A DNA stretch of 64,000 nt from Mycobacterium sp. NBC_00419. Lineage in GTDB: Bacteria > Actinomycetota > Actinomycetes > Mycobacteriales > Mycobacteriaceae. Below the pieces are notes generated by a model. That model made no database searches, was not told the origin of the DNA, and was given only the letters and a program-made list of their open reading frames with translations. Made by a program: the position numbers and the translations under genes. The stretch is taken from contig NZ_CP107931.1 in NCBI RefSeq assembly GCF_036023875.1, positions 682,001 to 746,000 on the forward strand, read 5' to 3'. Shown here one piece after another: positions 9,492 through 18,828 of the stretch; position 1 is the first letter of the stretch, and the number at the start of each line of letters is the position of its first letter.

Positions 9492-10754
9492 ATGGCAGGG
9501 TTGACACAACTGTCAACGGGGAAGAGTTTCCCCAATGTGGTCGTCACTGGCGTTGCCATGACGACCGCCCTGGCATCTGACGCCGACAGCACCTGGAAGG
9601 CGCTGCTGGACGGGCAAAGTGGAATCCGGCTTCTCGAAGACGAGTTCGTCGAGAAGTACGACTTGCCCGTCCGGATCGGCGGTCATCTCGTCGAGGAGTT
9701 CGACGGGCAGCTGACGCGGGTGGAACTGCGTCGGCTGTCCTACCTGCAGAAGATGTCCACCGTGCTGAGCAGGCGGGTGTGGCAGAACGCCGGCTCCCCG
9801 GAGGTCGACACCCGGCGCCTGATGGTCTCGATCGGAACCGGTATGGGTTCGACCGAGGAGCTGGTGTTCGCCTACGACGGCATGCGCGCAAAGGGTCTGC
9901 GGGCGGTGTCGCCGTTGGCGGTTCAGATGTACATGCCCAACGCCGCGGCCGCGGCGGTCGGCCTGGAGCTCGGCGCCAAAGCCGGTGTGATCACGCCGGT
10001 TTCAGCGTGTGCTTCAGGTTCGGAGGGTATCGCCCAAGCGTGGCGGCAGATCGTTCTCGGCGAAGCCGATATCGCGGTCTGCGGCGGCGTCGAGACCAAG
10101 ATCGAGGCGGTGCCGATTGCCGGATTCGCTCAGATGCGCATCGTCTTGTCGACCACGAATGACGATCCCGCCGGTGCCTGCCGGCCGTTCGACCGGGATC
10201 GCAACGGTTTCGTGTTCGGCGAGGGTGGCGCGCTGATGGTGATCGAAACCGAGGAGCATGCCAAGGCCCGCGGCGCCAACATCCTGGCCCGGCTCATGGG
10301 TGCGGCCATCACCTCGGACGGCTACCACATCGTGGCCCCCGACCCCACGGGCGATCAGGCCGGACAAGCGATCACCCGGGCGGTCCGGGTCGCCGGACTC
10401 CAGCCCACCGACATCGATCACATCAACGCGCACGCGACGGGCACTCAGGTTGGTGACGTGGCGGAAGGCAAGGCGATCAACAACGCGATGGGCAAGCACC
10501 GTCCGGCCGTCTACGCGCCCAAGTCGGCGCTGGGTCACTCGGTCGGTGCCGTCGGAGCGGTGGAGTCGATCCTGACCATCATGGCGCTGCGGGACGGCGT
10601 CGTCCCGCCCACGCTCAACCTGCGCAACCTCGATCCGGAGATCGATCTGGATGTGGTGGCCGGAGAACCCCGGCCAGGCAACTACCAATACGCGGTAAAC
10701 AACTCATTCGGATTCGGTGGCCACAACGTCGCGATCGCTTTCGGAAAGTACTGA
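9492..10754 (+). CDS. kasB: beta-ketoacyl-ACP synthase KasB
   Basis: A 420-residue condensing enzyme that extends meromycolates to full length, which in M. tuberculosis is needed for acid-fastness. Catalytic motifs are [21 protein letters not shown] and GHSVGAVG. I place the start at ATG 9492, after GGAAAGGAC; the longer open frame into kasA is not needed and would add unrelated residues. It follows kasA by 28 bases in the same operon. Confidence 0.96.
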   Translation: MAGLTQLSTGKSFPNVVVTGVAMTTALASDADSTWKALLDGQSGIRLLEDEFVEKYDLPVRIGGHLVEEFDGQLTRVELRRLSYLQKMSTVLSRRVWQNAGSPEVDTRRLMVSIGTGMGSTEELVFAYDGMRAKGLRAVSPLAVQMYMPNAAAAAVGLELGAKAGVITPVSACASGSEGIAQAWRQIVLGEADIAVCGGVETKIEAVPIAGFAQMRIVLSTTNDDPAGACRPFDRDRNGFVFGEGGALMVIETEEHAKARGANILARLMGAAITSDGYHIVAPDPTGDQAGQAITRAVRVAGLQPTDIDHINAHATGTQVGDVAEGKAINNAMGKHRPAVYAPKSALGHSVGAVGAVESILTIMALRDGVVPPTLNLRNLDPEIDLDVVAGEPRPGNYQYAVNNSFGFGGHNVAIAFGKY

Positions 10755-10800
10755 AAACCGAAGGCGCTGGCGGCAACCGGCGCGCACAAAGGAGATTTGG

Positions 10801-12234
10801 ATGACGATCATGGCACCTGAGACGGTCGGCGAATCGCTCGACCCGCGCGACCCGTTGCTGCGCCTGCGCACCTTCTTCGACGACGACACCGTCGAGCTGC
10901 TGCACGAGCGCGACCGCTCCGGTGTGCTGGCCGCATCCGGCACCGTCAACGGTGTGCGGACCATCGCGTTCTGCACCGACGGCACCGTCATGGGCGGCGC
11001 CATGGGCGTGGAGGGCTGCCAGCACATCGTCAACGCCTACGACACGGCCATCGAGGAGCAGAGCCCGATCGTGGGCATCTGGCACTCCGGCGGGGCCCGG
11101 CTGGCCGAGGGCGTGCGCGCGCTGCACGCGGTGGGCCTGGTGTTCGAGGCGATGATCCGCGCGTCGGGTTACATCCCGCAGATCTCGGTCGTCGTCGGGT
11201 TCGCCGCGGGCGGTGCCGCCTACGGGCCGGCGCTGACCGACGTCGTCATCATGGCCAGCGAGGGCCGGGTGTTCGTCACCGGGCCGGACGTGGTCCGCAG
11301 CGTCACCGGTGAAGACGTGGACATGGCCTCCCTGGGCGGCCCGGACACCCACCACAGGAAATCCGGTGTGTGCCACATCGTCGCCGACAGCGAGCTCGAC
11401 GCCTATGCGCGTGGCCGCCGGCTGGTCGGATTGTTCAGCCAGCAGGGTCATTTCGACCGCAGCAAGGCTGAGGCCGGCGACGTCGACCTGCACGCGCTGC
11501 TGCCGGAGTCGCCCCGCCGCGCCTACGACGTGCATCCGTTGGTGGAGGCGCTGCTGGATTCCGATGACGAGGGCGGCTCGACCTTCGAGGAATTCCAGGG
11601 CAAGTGGGCTCCCTCGATCGTGGTCGGCATCGGCCGGCTTGCCGGTCGCTCCGTTGGCGTGCTGGCGAACAACCCGCTGCGACTGGGCGGCTGCCTGAAC
11701 TCCGAAAGCGCCGAGAAGGCAGCACGTCTGGTGCGGTTGTGCGATGCGTTCGGCATCCCGCTGGTCGTCATCGTCGACGTGCCGGGCTACCTGCCCGGTG
11801 TCGACCAGGAGTGGGGCGGTGTCGTGCGACGCGGCGCCAAGCTGCTGCACGCCTTCGGTGAGGCGAGCGTCCCACGGGTGACGCTGGTGACCCGAAAGAT
11901 CTACGGCGGGGCCTACATCGCGATGAATTCGCGCTCGCTGGGCGCCACCAAGGTGTTCGCCTGGCCGGACGCCGAGGTCGCCGTGATGGGCGCCAAGGCT
12001 GCGGTCGGGATTCTGCACAAGAAGAAGCTGGCCGCTGCGGCCGATCACGAGCGCGATGCGCTGCACGAGGAGCTCGCCGTCGAGCACGAGCGGATCGCCG
12101 GTGGCGTGGACTCGGCCATCGAGATCGGCGTGGTGGACGAGAAGATCGATCCGTCGCACACCCGCAGCAGGGTCACCCAGGCCCTGGCCGAGGCTCCCGG
12201 GCGCCGCGGTCGCCACAAGAACATCCCGCTGTAG
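10801..12234 (+). CDS. accD6: acyl-CoA carboxylase carboxyltransferase subunit AccD6
   Basis: A 477-residue biotin-dependent carboxyltransferase subunit that makes malonyl-CoA (and can make methylmalonyl-CoA) with an AccA3-type alpha subunit, providing substrate to FabD. The crotonase-like fold motifs for CoA and biotin binding are visible: WHSGGARLAEG and VGFAAGGAAYGPAL in the N-terminal half, and DVPGYLPGVDQEWGGVVRRGAKLL in the C-terminal half. The ATG at 10801 follows AAAGGAG. Last gene of the FAS-II operon; it ends eight bases before the convergent permease. Confidence 0.95.
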   Translation: MTIMAPETVGESLDPRDPLLRLRTFFDDDTVELLHERDRSGVLAASGTVNGVRTIAFCTDGTVMGGAMGVEGCQHIVNAYDTAIEEQSPIVGIWHSGGARLAEGVRALHAVGLVFEAMIRASGYIPQISVVVGFAAGGAAYGPALTDVVIMASEGRVFVTGPDVVRSVTGEDVDMASLGGPDTHHRKSGVCHIVADSELDAYARGRRLVGLFSQQGHFDRSKAEAGDVDLHALLPESPRRAYDVHPLVEALLDSDDEGGSTFEEFQGKWAPSIVVGIGRLAGRSVGVLANNPLRLGGCLNSESAEKAARLVRLCDAFGIPLVVIVDVPGYLPGVDQEWGGVVRRGAKLLHAFGEASVPRVTLVTRKIYGGAYIAMNSRSLGATKVFAWPDAEVAVMGAKAAVGILHKKKLAAAADHERDALHEELAVEHERIAGGVDSAIEIGVVDEKIDPSHTRSRVTQALAEAPGRRGRHKNIPL

Positions 12235-12242
12235 CCCTCGGC

Positions 12243-13625
12243 TCAGCGATCGGCGGTGGCCGGCACGGCCATTTCAGGCTCGTGCCGGTCACGGTTGAAC
12301 CGCTTGTTTGCGAAGTACAGGCCCACCACCACGGCCCACGACAGCAGGCTCAGGAGCAGCTGCGAGCGCAGCTTGTCGTCGAGGGACATCTGCACCAGGA
12401 TCGCCAGCATCCCCACGATGGTGAGGATCGACAGCACCGGGAACAGCCACATCTTCATCCGCAGTTCGGCGCCGCGATGGCGGTAGCGCAGCACGATCTG
12501 CGAGATGGCGATCAGCAGGTAGACGAACAGGATGATCGCGCCGCTGGAGTTCAGCAGGAACGCGAAGATCGAATCCTCGGCGAATGCCGCGGCGATGACG
12601 CAGGCGAAGCCGACGATCGACGAGAACAGGATCGCATTGGCAGGCACACCCCGAGGGGTCACCTGGACCAGCAGCCTGGGGGCTTCCCGTCGCGCCGCGA
12701 GCACGAACAGCATTCGTGAGGCCGTGTACATCCCGGAATTGAGACAACTCAGCACGGCCGTGAGCACGACGGCGTTCATGATGTGGTCGGCGTAGGGAAT
12801 GCCCATCTCGGTGAACGCGGCGACGAACGGCGACGCCGCCAGCCCGTTGTCATTCCAGGGCACGATCGTCACGATCAGGAACACCGAGAGCACGTAGAAC
12901 ACCAGGATCCGCATGATCACCGAATTGGCCGCCCGGGCAACGGCTTTCTCGGGGTCGGACGACTCAGCGGCCGCGATGGTCGCGATCTCCGGGCCGACCA
13001 TGGAGAAGATCACCGTCACGATCCCGACCGTGATCACCCCGGCACCCATGGGCAGGAACCCGCCATGGCTGGTGAGGTTAGAGAAGTCCGCCGACTTGCC
13101 CGGCCACAGGCCGAACACGAAGCAGGCGCCGATCGCGATGAACACCAGGATGGCCGCGACCTTGATCCCGGCGAACCAGAACTCGAACTCGCCGTATGAC
13201 TTCACCGAGAACAAGTTGGTGGCCGTCATCAGCACCATGAACGCCAAGGCGCACAACCACAATGGGACGTCGATCCAGTATTCGACGATCTTGGCGCCGG
13301 CGATCGCCTCGAAGCCGACGACGATCACCCAGAAGTACCAGTAGAGCCAGCCGACGGAGAAGCCCGCCCAGTGGCCGAGAGCTTCGCGGGAGTAGTCGGC
13401 GAAGGACCCGGTCGACGGGTTGGCGACGGCCATCTCCGCCAGCATTCGCATGACCATGATGATCAGCACCCCGGACAGCGCGTAGGTGATGAACACACCG
13501 GGGCCGGTGTCGCCCATCACCACCCCCGACCCGACGAACAGGCCGGCGCCGATCACACCGCCGATGGCGATCATTCTCAGTTGCCGCTGGTTGAGGGCCT
13601 TCTTCAAAGCTGGTGTGTCTGACAT
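12243..13625 (-). CDS. amino acid permease, APC superfamily
   Basis: A 460-residue transporter with about twelve membrane helices. The N-terminus RQLRMIAIGGVIGAGLFVGSG is the signature of the amino-acid transporter (AAT) family, which includes GABA, aspartate/asparagine and serine/alanine/glycine carriers; substrate cannot be told from sequence. The ATG at 13625 follows a GGAGGACGCC site. The frame is open far upstream into glpD in another frame, but that part is arginine-rich shadow sequence. Convergent with accD6. Confidence 0.87.
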   Translation of the reverse strand: MSDTPALKKALNQRQLRMIAIGGVIGAGLFVGSGVVMGDTGPGVFITYALSGVLIIMVMRMLAEMAVANPSTGSFADYSREALGHWAGFSVGWLYWYFWVIVVGFEAIAGAKIVEYWIDVPLWLCALAFMVLMTATNLFSVKSYGEFEFWFAGIKVAAILVFIAIGACFVFGLWPGKSADFSNLTSHGGFLPMGAGVITVGIVTVIFSMVGPEIATIAAAESSDPEKAVARAANSVIMRILVFYVLSVFLIVTIVPWNDNGLAASPFVAAFTEMGIPYADHIMNAVVLTAVLSCLNSGMYTASRMLFVLAARREAPRLLVQVTPRGVPANAILFSSIVGFACVIAAAFAEDSIFAFLLNSSGAIILFVYLLIAISQIVLRYRHRGAELRMKMWLFPVLSILTIVGMLAILVQMSLDDKLRSQLLLSLLSWAVVVGLYFANKRFNRDRHEPEMAVPATADR

Positions 13626-13687
13626 GGCGTCCTCCGGCTGTGCGGGAAATGGGCATTGAATGCCCATTCGCACGGAAGTTATACCTG

Positions 13688-15226
13688 TCAGGTGGTCGCG
13701 GCGAGCAGCTCCTGTGCGGCGGCCAGTGCGCGCTCCCGGTCGGCGGCGACCAGTCCGATGCGGGTGCGCCGGTCGAGGATGTCGTCGGCGCTGAGCGCGC
13801 CCTCGTGGGTGACGGCGAACTCGAACTCGGCGCGGGTCACGTCGATCCCGTCGGCGACGGCCTCGGTCGGCCTCTCGCACCGGGCCGAGGCGATGACGTT
13901 GGGCGACTCCGCTCCGTAGCGGGCCACCAGCGACCCGGGGAGCTCGCTCGAGGTGCGCAGGGTGGCAACGGGATTGGCAGGTGCCCCGACCAGGGGCAGA
14001 TTGCGGGTCCGGCACGGCCCCGCGGTGATCGACCTGGCCGCGAACGCACGATCCAAGGTGTCTTCGGCCATGTGGCGGTATTCGGTCAGCTTGCCGCCGA
14101 CGACACTGAACACCCCGGACCCCGATTCCAGGACGGCGTGGTCGCGAGACAAGTCGGATGTCCTGCCTTCGCCGGTGTCGATGAGCGGCCGCAGACCGGC
14201 GTACGCGCCGGTGACGTCTGCGGTTCCCAGCGCGGTTCCCAGCGCCGTGTTGACGGTGTTCAGCAGGAAGTCGACCTCCGCCGCACTGGGCTGCGGCTCG
14301 TCGGGAACCGGGCCGGGCGCGTCCTCGTCGGTCAGGCCCAGGTACACCCGGCCGAGCTGTTCGGGCATCGCGAACACGAAGCGGTTGATCTCACCGGGTA
14401 TCGGGATGGTCAGGGCTGCAACGGGATTGCCGAACGAGGCGGCGTCGAACACCAGATGCGTCCCACGGCTCGGGCGCAGTTTGATCGCGGAGTCCACTTC
14501 ACCGGCCCACACCCCGGTCGCGTTGATGACCACCCGGGCGTTCAGGGTCAGCGTCTCCCCCGTGAGCTCGTCGACCAACTGCACCGAGTCGCCGGTCCCC
14601 GAGGCCGCCGACACCCGGGTGAGGATCCGCGCGCCGTGCTGGGCGGCGGTACGGGCGACGGCGGTGACCAGTCGGGCGTCATCGATCAGCTGTCCGTCGT
14701 AGGCGAGCAGCGCGCCGTCGAGCCCGTCACGGCGCACCGTCGGCGCCATCGCCACGGCCTGCTGAACACCGATCCGGCGCGAGCGAGGCAACGTCGAGGA
14801 TTTCGTACCGGCAAGCAGGCGCAGCCCGTCACCGGCGATGAATCCGGTACGCACCAGGGCCCGTTGGGCGCGGCTCATCGACGGCAGCAGCGGCACCAAC
14901 TGGGGCATGGCGTGGACCAGGTGGGGCGCGTTGCGGGTCATCAGGATGCCGCGCTCGATGGCGCTGCGCCGCGCGATGCCGACATTGCCGGTGGCGAGGT
15001 AGCGAAGGCCGCCGTGAACCAGCTTGGAGCTCCACCGGCTGGTTCCGAAGGCCAGGTCGTGCTTTTCCACGAGGACGACCGACAGCCCGCGGCTGGCGGC
15101 ATCCAGCGCGACGCCGGTACCGGTGATGCCGCCGCCGATGACCACGACGTCGACGCGTCCGTCGGCACCGAGCGTGGCCAGGTCAGCGGCACGGCGGGCG
15201 GCGTTGAGGGCAGTGAGGTCACTCAT
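13688..15226 (-). CDS. glpD: FAD-dependent glycerol-3-phosphate dehydrogenase
   Basis: A 512-residue flavoenzyme that oxidises glycerol 3-phosphate to dihydroxyacetone phosphate and passes electrons to the quinone pool at the membrane. The Rossmann motif VVVIGGGITGTGVALDAA, the FGTSRWSSKLVHGGLRYL segment and VVGGKLTEYRHMAED match GlpD/GlpA. It corresponds to GlpD1 (Rv2249c). Its ATG overlaps the stop of the upstream tetR gene (ATGA), so the regulator and enzyme are one operon. Confidence 0.94.
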   Translation of the reverse strand: MSDLTALNAARRAADLATLGADGRVDVVVIGGGITGTGVALDAASRGLSVVLVEKHDLAFGTSRWSSKLVHGGLRYLATGNVGIARRSAIERGILMTRNAPHLVHAMPQLVPLLPSMSRAQRALVRTGFIAGDGLRLLAGTKSSTLPRSRRIGVQQAVAMAPTVRRDGLDGALLAYDGQLIDDARLVTAVARTAAQHGARILTRVSAASGTGDSVQLVDELTGETLTLNARVVINATGVWAGEVDSAIKLRPSRGTHLVFDAASFGNPVAALTIPIPGEINRFVFAMPEQLGRVYLGLTDEDAPGPVPDEPQPSAAEVDFLLNTVNTALGTALGTADVTGAYAGLRPLIDTGEGRTSDLSRDHAVLESGSGVFSVVGGKLTEYRHMAEDTLDRAFAARSITAGPCRTRNLPLVGAPANPVATLRTSSELPGSLVARYGAESPNVIASARCERPTEAVADGIDVTRAEFEFAVTHEGALSADDILDRRTRIGLVAADRERALAAAQELLAATT

Positions 15227-15804
15227 GGGGCGAGGTATCCGTTCAGGACGCGGGCGAGTTCGATGGCCAGGGCTTGCGTGTCGAGGATCGTCTCGACGAT
15301 CGCGGCCGACTGGATGGACGACTGGGCGATCAGCAGGACCATCGCCGACATCTGCCGGACGTCGCCGGCCCGGACGCTGCCGTCGGCCTGGCCGGCGCGC
15401 AGCTCGTCTTCGACCAGGTCGATGAGGATCTGCTGGCTGGTGCCGAGCCGGCCGGCGATGTAGACCATCGCGAGGTCGGGTGCCGAGCGCAGGACCGAGA
15501 CGATCAGCTCGTCGTCGCGCAGCCGTCGGGCCACCTCGACAATCCGGGCCACCAGCCCTTCGCGGCCTGGTCGGCGCGCGGGAATCGACTTCCAGGTGCC
15601 GGTGATCCGGTCGGTGAGAAGCGACGCCAGGATCGCGCGGGTATCGGGCCAGCGCCGGTAGATCGTCGGGCGGCTCACTCCGGCCCGGCGTGCGATCTCG
15701 GCCAGGGTGACCCGTTCCACGCCATAATCCCGCAGGCAGCTGGCCGCCGCGGTCATAATCCGGTCGTCGATGTCCACCGACTCCGCGTTACTGATTGACA
15801 GCAT
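15223..15804 (-). CDS. TetR-family regulator (Rv2250c-like)
   Basis: A 193-residue regulator. The N-terminal DNA-binding domain is clear: RVTLAEIARRAGVSRPTIYRRWPD near residues 33-56. It is translated just before glpD and diverges from the FAD oxidase gene with only 17 bases between starts, so it probably controls both directions. The ligand is unknown; glycerol or lipid-derived molecules are a guess from the neighbours. Confidence 0.9.
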   Translation of the reverse strand: MLSISNAESVDIDDRIMTAAASCLRDYGVERVTLAEIARRAGVSRPTIYRRWPDTRAILASLLTDRITGTWKSIPARRPGREGLVARIVEVARRLRDDELIVSVLRSAPDLAMVYIAGRLGTSQQILIDLVEDELRAGQADGSVRAGDVRQMSAMVLLIAQSSIQSAAIVETILDTQALAIELARVLNGYLAP

Positions 15805-15821
15805 GTGTAATACTGTAACGC
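15785..15821. promoter_or_regulatory. divergent promoter and candidate TetR operator
   Basis: GCGTTACTG (15785-15793) and CTGTAACGC (15813-15821) form an inverted repeat with one mismatch across the two divergent starts. A TACTGT hexamer (15811-15816) lies five bases before the plus-strand ATG at 15822, so that gene is probably transcribed without a leader. The left arm is inside the first codons of the tetR gene. Binding by the adjacent TetR protein is inferred. Confidence 0.45.
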
Positions 15822-17438
15822 ATGGTCAACGATGCCGCCCACACCACCCTGATTCCGCCGATGGCATGGAACGCCTGGGGCGACCCGCACGCCGCCAAAC
15901 CACTGTCCGATGGAATCCGCAGCCTGCTCGAACAGGCCCTCGGCGTGCAGGCCACCACCATCGCCGCACCCACCATCGACGAGGTGCAGGTGCGGCCGTC
16001 GTCACTGCCTGACGCCGACCGCGAGGGACTCGCAGCGATCGTCGGCGCCGACTACGTCCGCACGGGTGATCGCGATCGCCTGCTGTACGCGGGTGGCAAG
16101 TCAACGCTGGACCTGTTGCGCCGCAAGCAGACTCATCAGGACGCTCCGGACGCGGTGCTGCTTCCTTCCGGTGAGGACGAGATCGCGGCGGTGCTGGCCT
16201 ACTGCACCGAGCACGGCATCGCAGTCGTTCCGTTCGGTGGCGGCACCAGCGTGGTCGGCGGTCTGGATCCGATTCGTGGCGAGTTTGCCGCGGTGATCTC
16301 ACTGGACCTGCGCCGCCTCGACCAGCTGCACTCGCTCGACGAGACCTCACAGGAGGCCGAACTCGGCGCCGGCCTCACCGGACCGGACGCTGAGCGGCTA
16401 CTGGGTGAGCGGGGCTTCTCGATCGGACATTTCCCGCAGAGTTTCAAGTTCGCCACCATCGGCGGATACGCGGCCACCCGGTCCTCGGGCCAGGATTCCG
16501 CGGGCTACGGCCGGTTCAACGACATGATCCGCGGGCTGCGGATCGTGACACCCGCCGGCGTGCTGGATCTCGGCCGGGCGCCGGAGACCGCGGCGGGCCC
16601 GGATCTGCGCGAGCTGTTCTCCGGGTCCGAAGGCGTGTTCGGCATCATCACCCGCGTGCGGCTGCGGGTCCATCCGGTGCCGGAGACGGTGCGGTACGAG
16701 GCATGGTCGTTCCCCGACTTCAGCACCGGCGCCGCAGCCCTGCGCACCGTCACGCAGATCGGCACCGGCCCGACCGTTGTGCGGTTGTCCGACGAAGCCG
16801 AGACGGGCGTCAACCTGGCCACCACCGGCAACATCGGCGAGCAGACCATCACGGGCGGCTGCCTGGGCATCACCGTGTTCGAGGGCAGCGCCGCGCATAC
16901 CGAGAGCAGGCACGCCGAGACCAGGGCCGTGCTGGAGGCCAACGGTGGAACCTCGCTCGGCGAGGCCCCGGCCCGCGCCTGGGAGCACGGCCGTTTCGAC
17001 GCGCCCTATCTGCGCGACTCGCTGCTGGCGGCAGGCGCGCTCTGCGAGACCCTCGAAACGGCGACCACATGGGCCAACGTGCCCAACCTGAAGGCGGCCG
17101 TGACCGAGGCGCTGACCAATTCGCTGGCCGAAAGCGGGACAGCGGCGCTGGTGATGTGTCACATTTCGCATGTGTACCCCACCGGAGCGTCGCTGTACTT
17201 CACCGTCGTCGCCGGACAGCGCGGTGACGTCACCGAGCAGTGGCGGACCGCGAAAGTCGCTGCCTGCGAGGCGATCACACGCGTCGGCGCGACCATCACC
17301 CATCACCATGCCGTGGGGGCCGACCATCGGCCGTGGATGACCGCCGAGGTCGGCGAGCTCGGCGTGAAGGTGCTGCGCGCTGTGAAGCAGGCGGTGGATC
17401 CGGCCGGAATCCTCAACCCGGGCAAGCTCATTCCATGA
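15822..17438 (+). CDS. FAD-binding oxidase, alkyldihydroxyacetonephosphate-synthase-like
   Basis: A 538-residue flavoprotein of the vanillyl-alcohol-oxidase fold. The PCMH FAD-binding domain carries VPFGGGTSVVGGLDP near residue 135, followed by GFSIGHFPQSFKFATIGGYAATRSSGQDSAGYGRFNDMI, which is typical of alkyl-DHAP synthases; the C-terminal FAD-oxidase domain holds an ITHHHAVGADHRPW segment. The reaction in mycobacteria is not settled; ether-lipid synthesis is suggested by family only. The matching region of M. tuberculosis is annotated as two genes (Rv2250A, Rv2251), whereas here it is one intact frame. Overlaps the next gene by ATGA. Confidence 0.87.
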   Translation: MVNDAAHTTLIPPMAWNAWGDPHAAKPLSDGIRSLLEQALGVQATTIAAPTIDEVQVRPSSLPDADREGLAAIVGADYVRTGDRDRLLYAGGKSTLDLLRRKQTHQDAPDAVLLPSGEDEIAAVLAYCTEHGIAVVPFGGGTSVVGGLDPIRGEFAAVISLDLRRLDQLHSLDETSQEAELGAGLTGPDAERLLGERGFSIGHFPQSFKFATIGGYAATRSSGQDSAGYGRFNDMIRGLRIVTPAGVLDLGRAPETAAGPDLRELFSGSEGVFGIITRVRLRVHPVPETVRYEAWSFPDFSTGAAALRTVTQIGTGPTVVRLSDEAETGVNLATTGNIGEQTITGGCLGITVFEGSAAHTESRHAETRAVLEANGGTSLGEAPARAWEHGRFDAPYLRDSLLAAGALCETLETATTWANVPNLKAAVTEALTNSLAESGTAALVMCHISHVYPTGASLYFTVVAGQRGDVTEQWRTAKVAACEAITRVGATITHHHAVGADHRPWMTAEVGELGVKVLRAVKQAVDPAGILNPGKLIP

Positions 17439-18331
17439 TCGGCACCGTCACACTGCTGACCAACCCGATGTCGGGGCACGGCAATGCGCCGCACGCCTCG
17501 GAACGCGCGGTTGCCCGGTTCCAGGAGCTTGGCGTCGACGTGGTCGCGATCGTCGGCCGTGACGCCGCACATGCCCGGGAACTGGTCGACGAGGCGTTGA
17601 GCCGGGGCACCGACGCCCTCGTGGTGGTGGGCGGCGACGGGGTGATCCGGCTGGCGCTGCAGGCGCTGGCGCGCAGCGGCGTTCCGCTGGGGATCGTGCC
17701 TGCGGGCACGGGCAACGACCACGCACGGGAGTACCGGTTGCCGACCGCAGATCCCGAGGGCGCCGTCGACATCATCGCGGCGGGGCATACCGAGACGGTC
17801 GACCTCGGCCTGATCACCGGCGCCGACGGCAGCACCACGTGGTTCGGCACTGTCGCGGCAACGGGTTTCGACTCGCTCGTCAGCGATCGGGTGAACCGGA
17901 TGAGTTGGCCGCACGGGCGGATGCGCTACAACGTCGCGATGGTGGCCGAGTTGTCGAAGCTGCGGCTGCTGCCGTTCCGGATGGTCCTCGACGGCCAGCG
18001 CGAGATCAACACCAGGCTGACGCTGGCGGCGTTCGGAAACACCCGCAGCTACGGCGGCGGAATGCAGATCTGCCCGGGCGCCAACCACTCTGACGGGATG
18101 CTCGACATCACGATGGTGCATTCGGAGTCACGCACCAGGCTGATCCGGTTGTTCCCGACGGTGTTCAAGGGAACCCACGTCAACCTCGACGAGGTCACCG
18201 TCGACCGGGCCCGGACCATCACCGTCGAATCCCCCGGCATCAATGCCTACGCCGACGGCGACTACGTCTGCCCGCTTCCCGCTGAGATCTCTGCGGTGCC
18301 CGGCGCGTTGACGATCTTCGTTCCCGCCTAG
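17435..18331 (+). CDS. dagK: diacylglycerol kinase (Rv2252-like)
   Basis: A 298-residue lipid kinase that phosphorylates diacylglycerol to phosphatidic acid, and in mycobacteria is tied to phosphatidylinositol-mannoside synthesis. The nucleotide-binding GGDG motif is in VVVGGDGVIRLALQAL, followed by GIVPAGTGNDHARE; the C-terminal half has the GGGMQICPGANHSDGMLD segment of the DagK/YegS family. I start it at ATG 17435, whose bases overlap the previous stop. It is coupled to the FAD oxidase, suggesting linked glycerolipid metabolism. Confidence 0.92.
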   Translation: MIGTVTLLTNPMSGHGNAPHASERAVARFQELGVDVVAIVGRDAAHARELVDEALSRGTDALVVVGGDGVIRLALQALARSGVPLGIVPAGTGNDHAREYRLPTADPEGAVDIIAAGHTETVDLGLITGADGSTTWFGTVAATGFDSLVSDRVNRMSWPHGRMRYNVAMVAELSKLRLLPFRMVLDGQREINTRLTLAAFGNTRSYGGGMQICPGANHSDGMLDITMVHSESRTRLIRLFPTVFKGTHVNLDEVTVDRARTITVESPGINAYADGDYVCPLPAEISAVPGALTIFVPA

Positions 18332-18762
18332 CGTTCCAATGCCGCTGCGCAGGCCTTCAGGATGGCGCCGAAGTTCCACGGAAGCAGCCGGGAGGTCAAG
18401 GCCTCCATGGCTTTTCCGCCGCCGCGCAGCGGATGGGTATAGCGCGAATCCCAACTGACGTGAGTCCCGCCGGGCGCCGGCGTGAACGTCAGGGTGCCGC
18501 CCTCGTGGTCGAAAGCCGGAACCGAACTGATGATCAGGTACGAATAGCTGCGCGGCGGGTCGTAGGTGGTGATCTCCTCGCGAAACCACATGCCGGTGGC
18601 GACCGCCCTGCGCACCGCGCCCACGCGCGGTTCCGAGACACCGTCGACCCAGTTGGCCTTAAGGAGTAGCGGCGCGGTCGTCAGATTCGCCGGGTCGGCG
18701 AGCCACGTGAAGACCTGATCGGACGGCGCGGCGATGGTGCGTTCGACGTGAATCAGGACCAT
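18328..18762 (-). CDS. SRPBCC-fold lipid or ligand-binding protein
   Basis: A 144-residue protein of the START/polyketide-cyclase-like fold. The pattern [23 protein letters not shown] at the N-terminus and [20 protein letters not shown] followed by a long C-terminal helix are typical. I begin at the ATG at 18762; the longer frame reaches across the divergent HNH promoter. Ends with four bases of overlap with dagK on the other strand. Ligand unknown. Confidence 0.78.
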   Translation of the reverse strand: MVLIHVERTIAAPSDQVFTWLADPANLTTAPLLLKANWVDGVSEPRVGAVRRAVATGMWFREEITTYDPPRSYSYLIISSVPAFDHEGGTLTFTPAPGGTHVSWDSRYTHPLRGGGKAMEALTSRLLPWNFGAILKACAAALER

Positions 18763-18812
18763 GACGTCCAGGCTAGGCGTGACGACGATTTCTGTCGGGG
18801 CCGCCGCTATAC

Positions 18813-18828
18813 TAGAACGTATGTTCGA
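18813..18828. promoter_or_regulatory. LexA (SOS) box over the HNH start codon
   Basis: TAGAACGTATGTTCGA matches the mycobacterial SOS box TCGAAC-N4-GTTCGA at 11 of 12 fixed positions. It covers the ATG at 18821 and abuts a TATACT -10 hexamer (18808-18813) that lies seven bases before the start codon, implying a leaderless transcript that LexA would block. DNA-damage control of 13E12-family genes is known in M. tuberculosis. Confidence 0.8.

Noticed and set aside
10615..12216. A 533-codon open frame antisense to accD6
   Set aside because: Same type of high-GC shadow; accD6 on the plus strand has clear family motifs and a ribosome-binding site.
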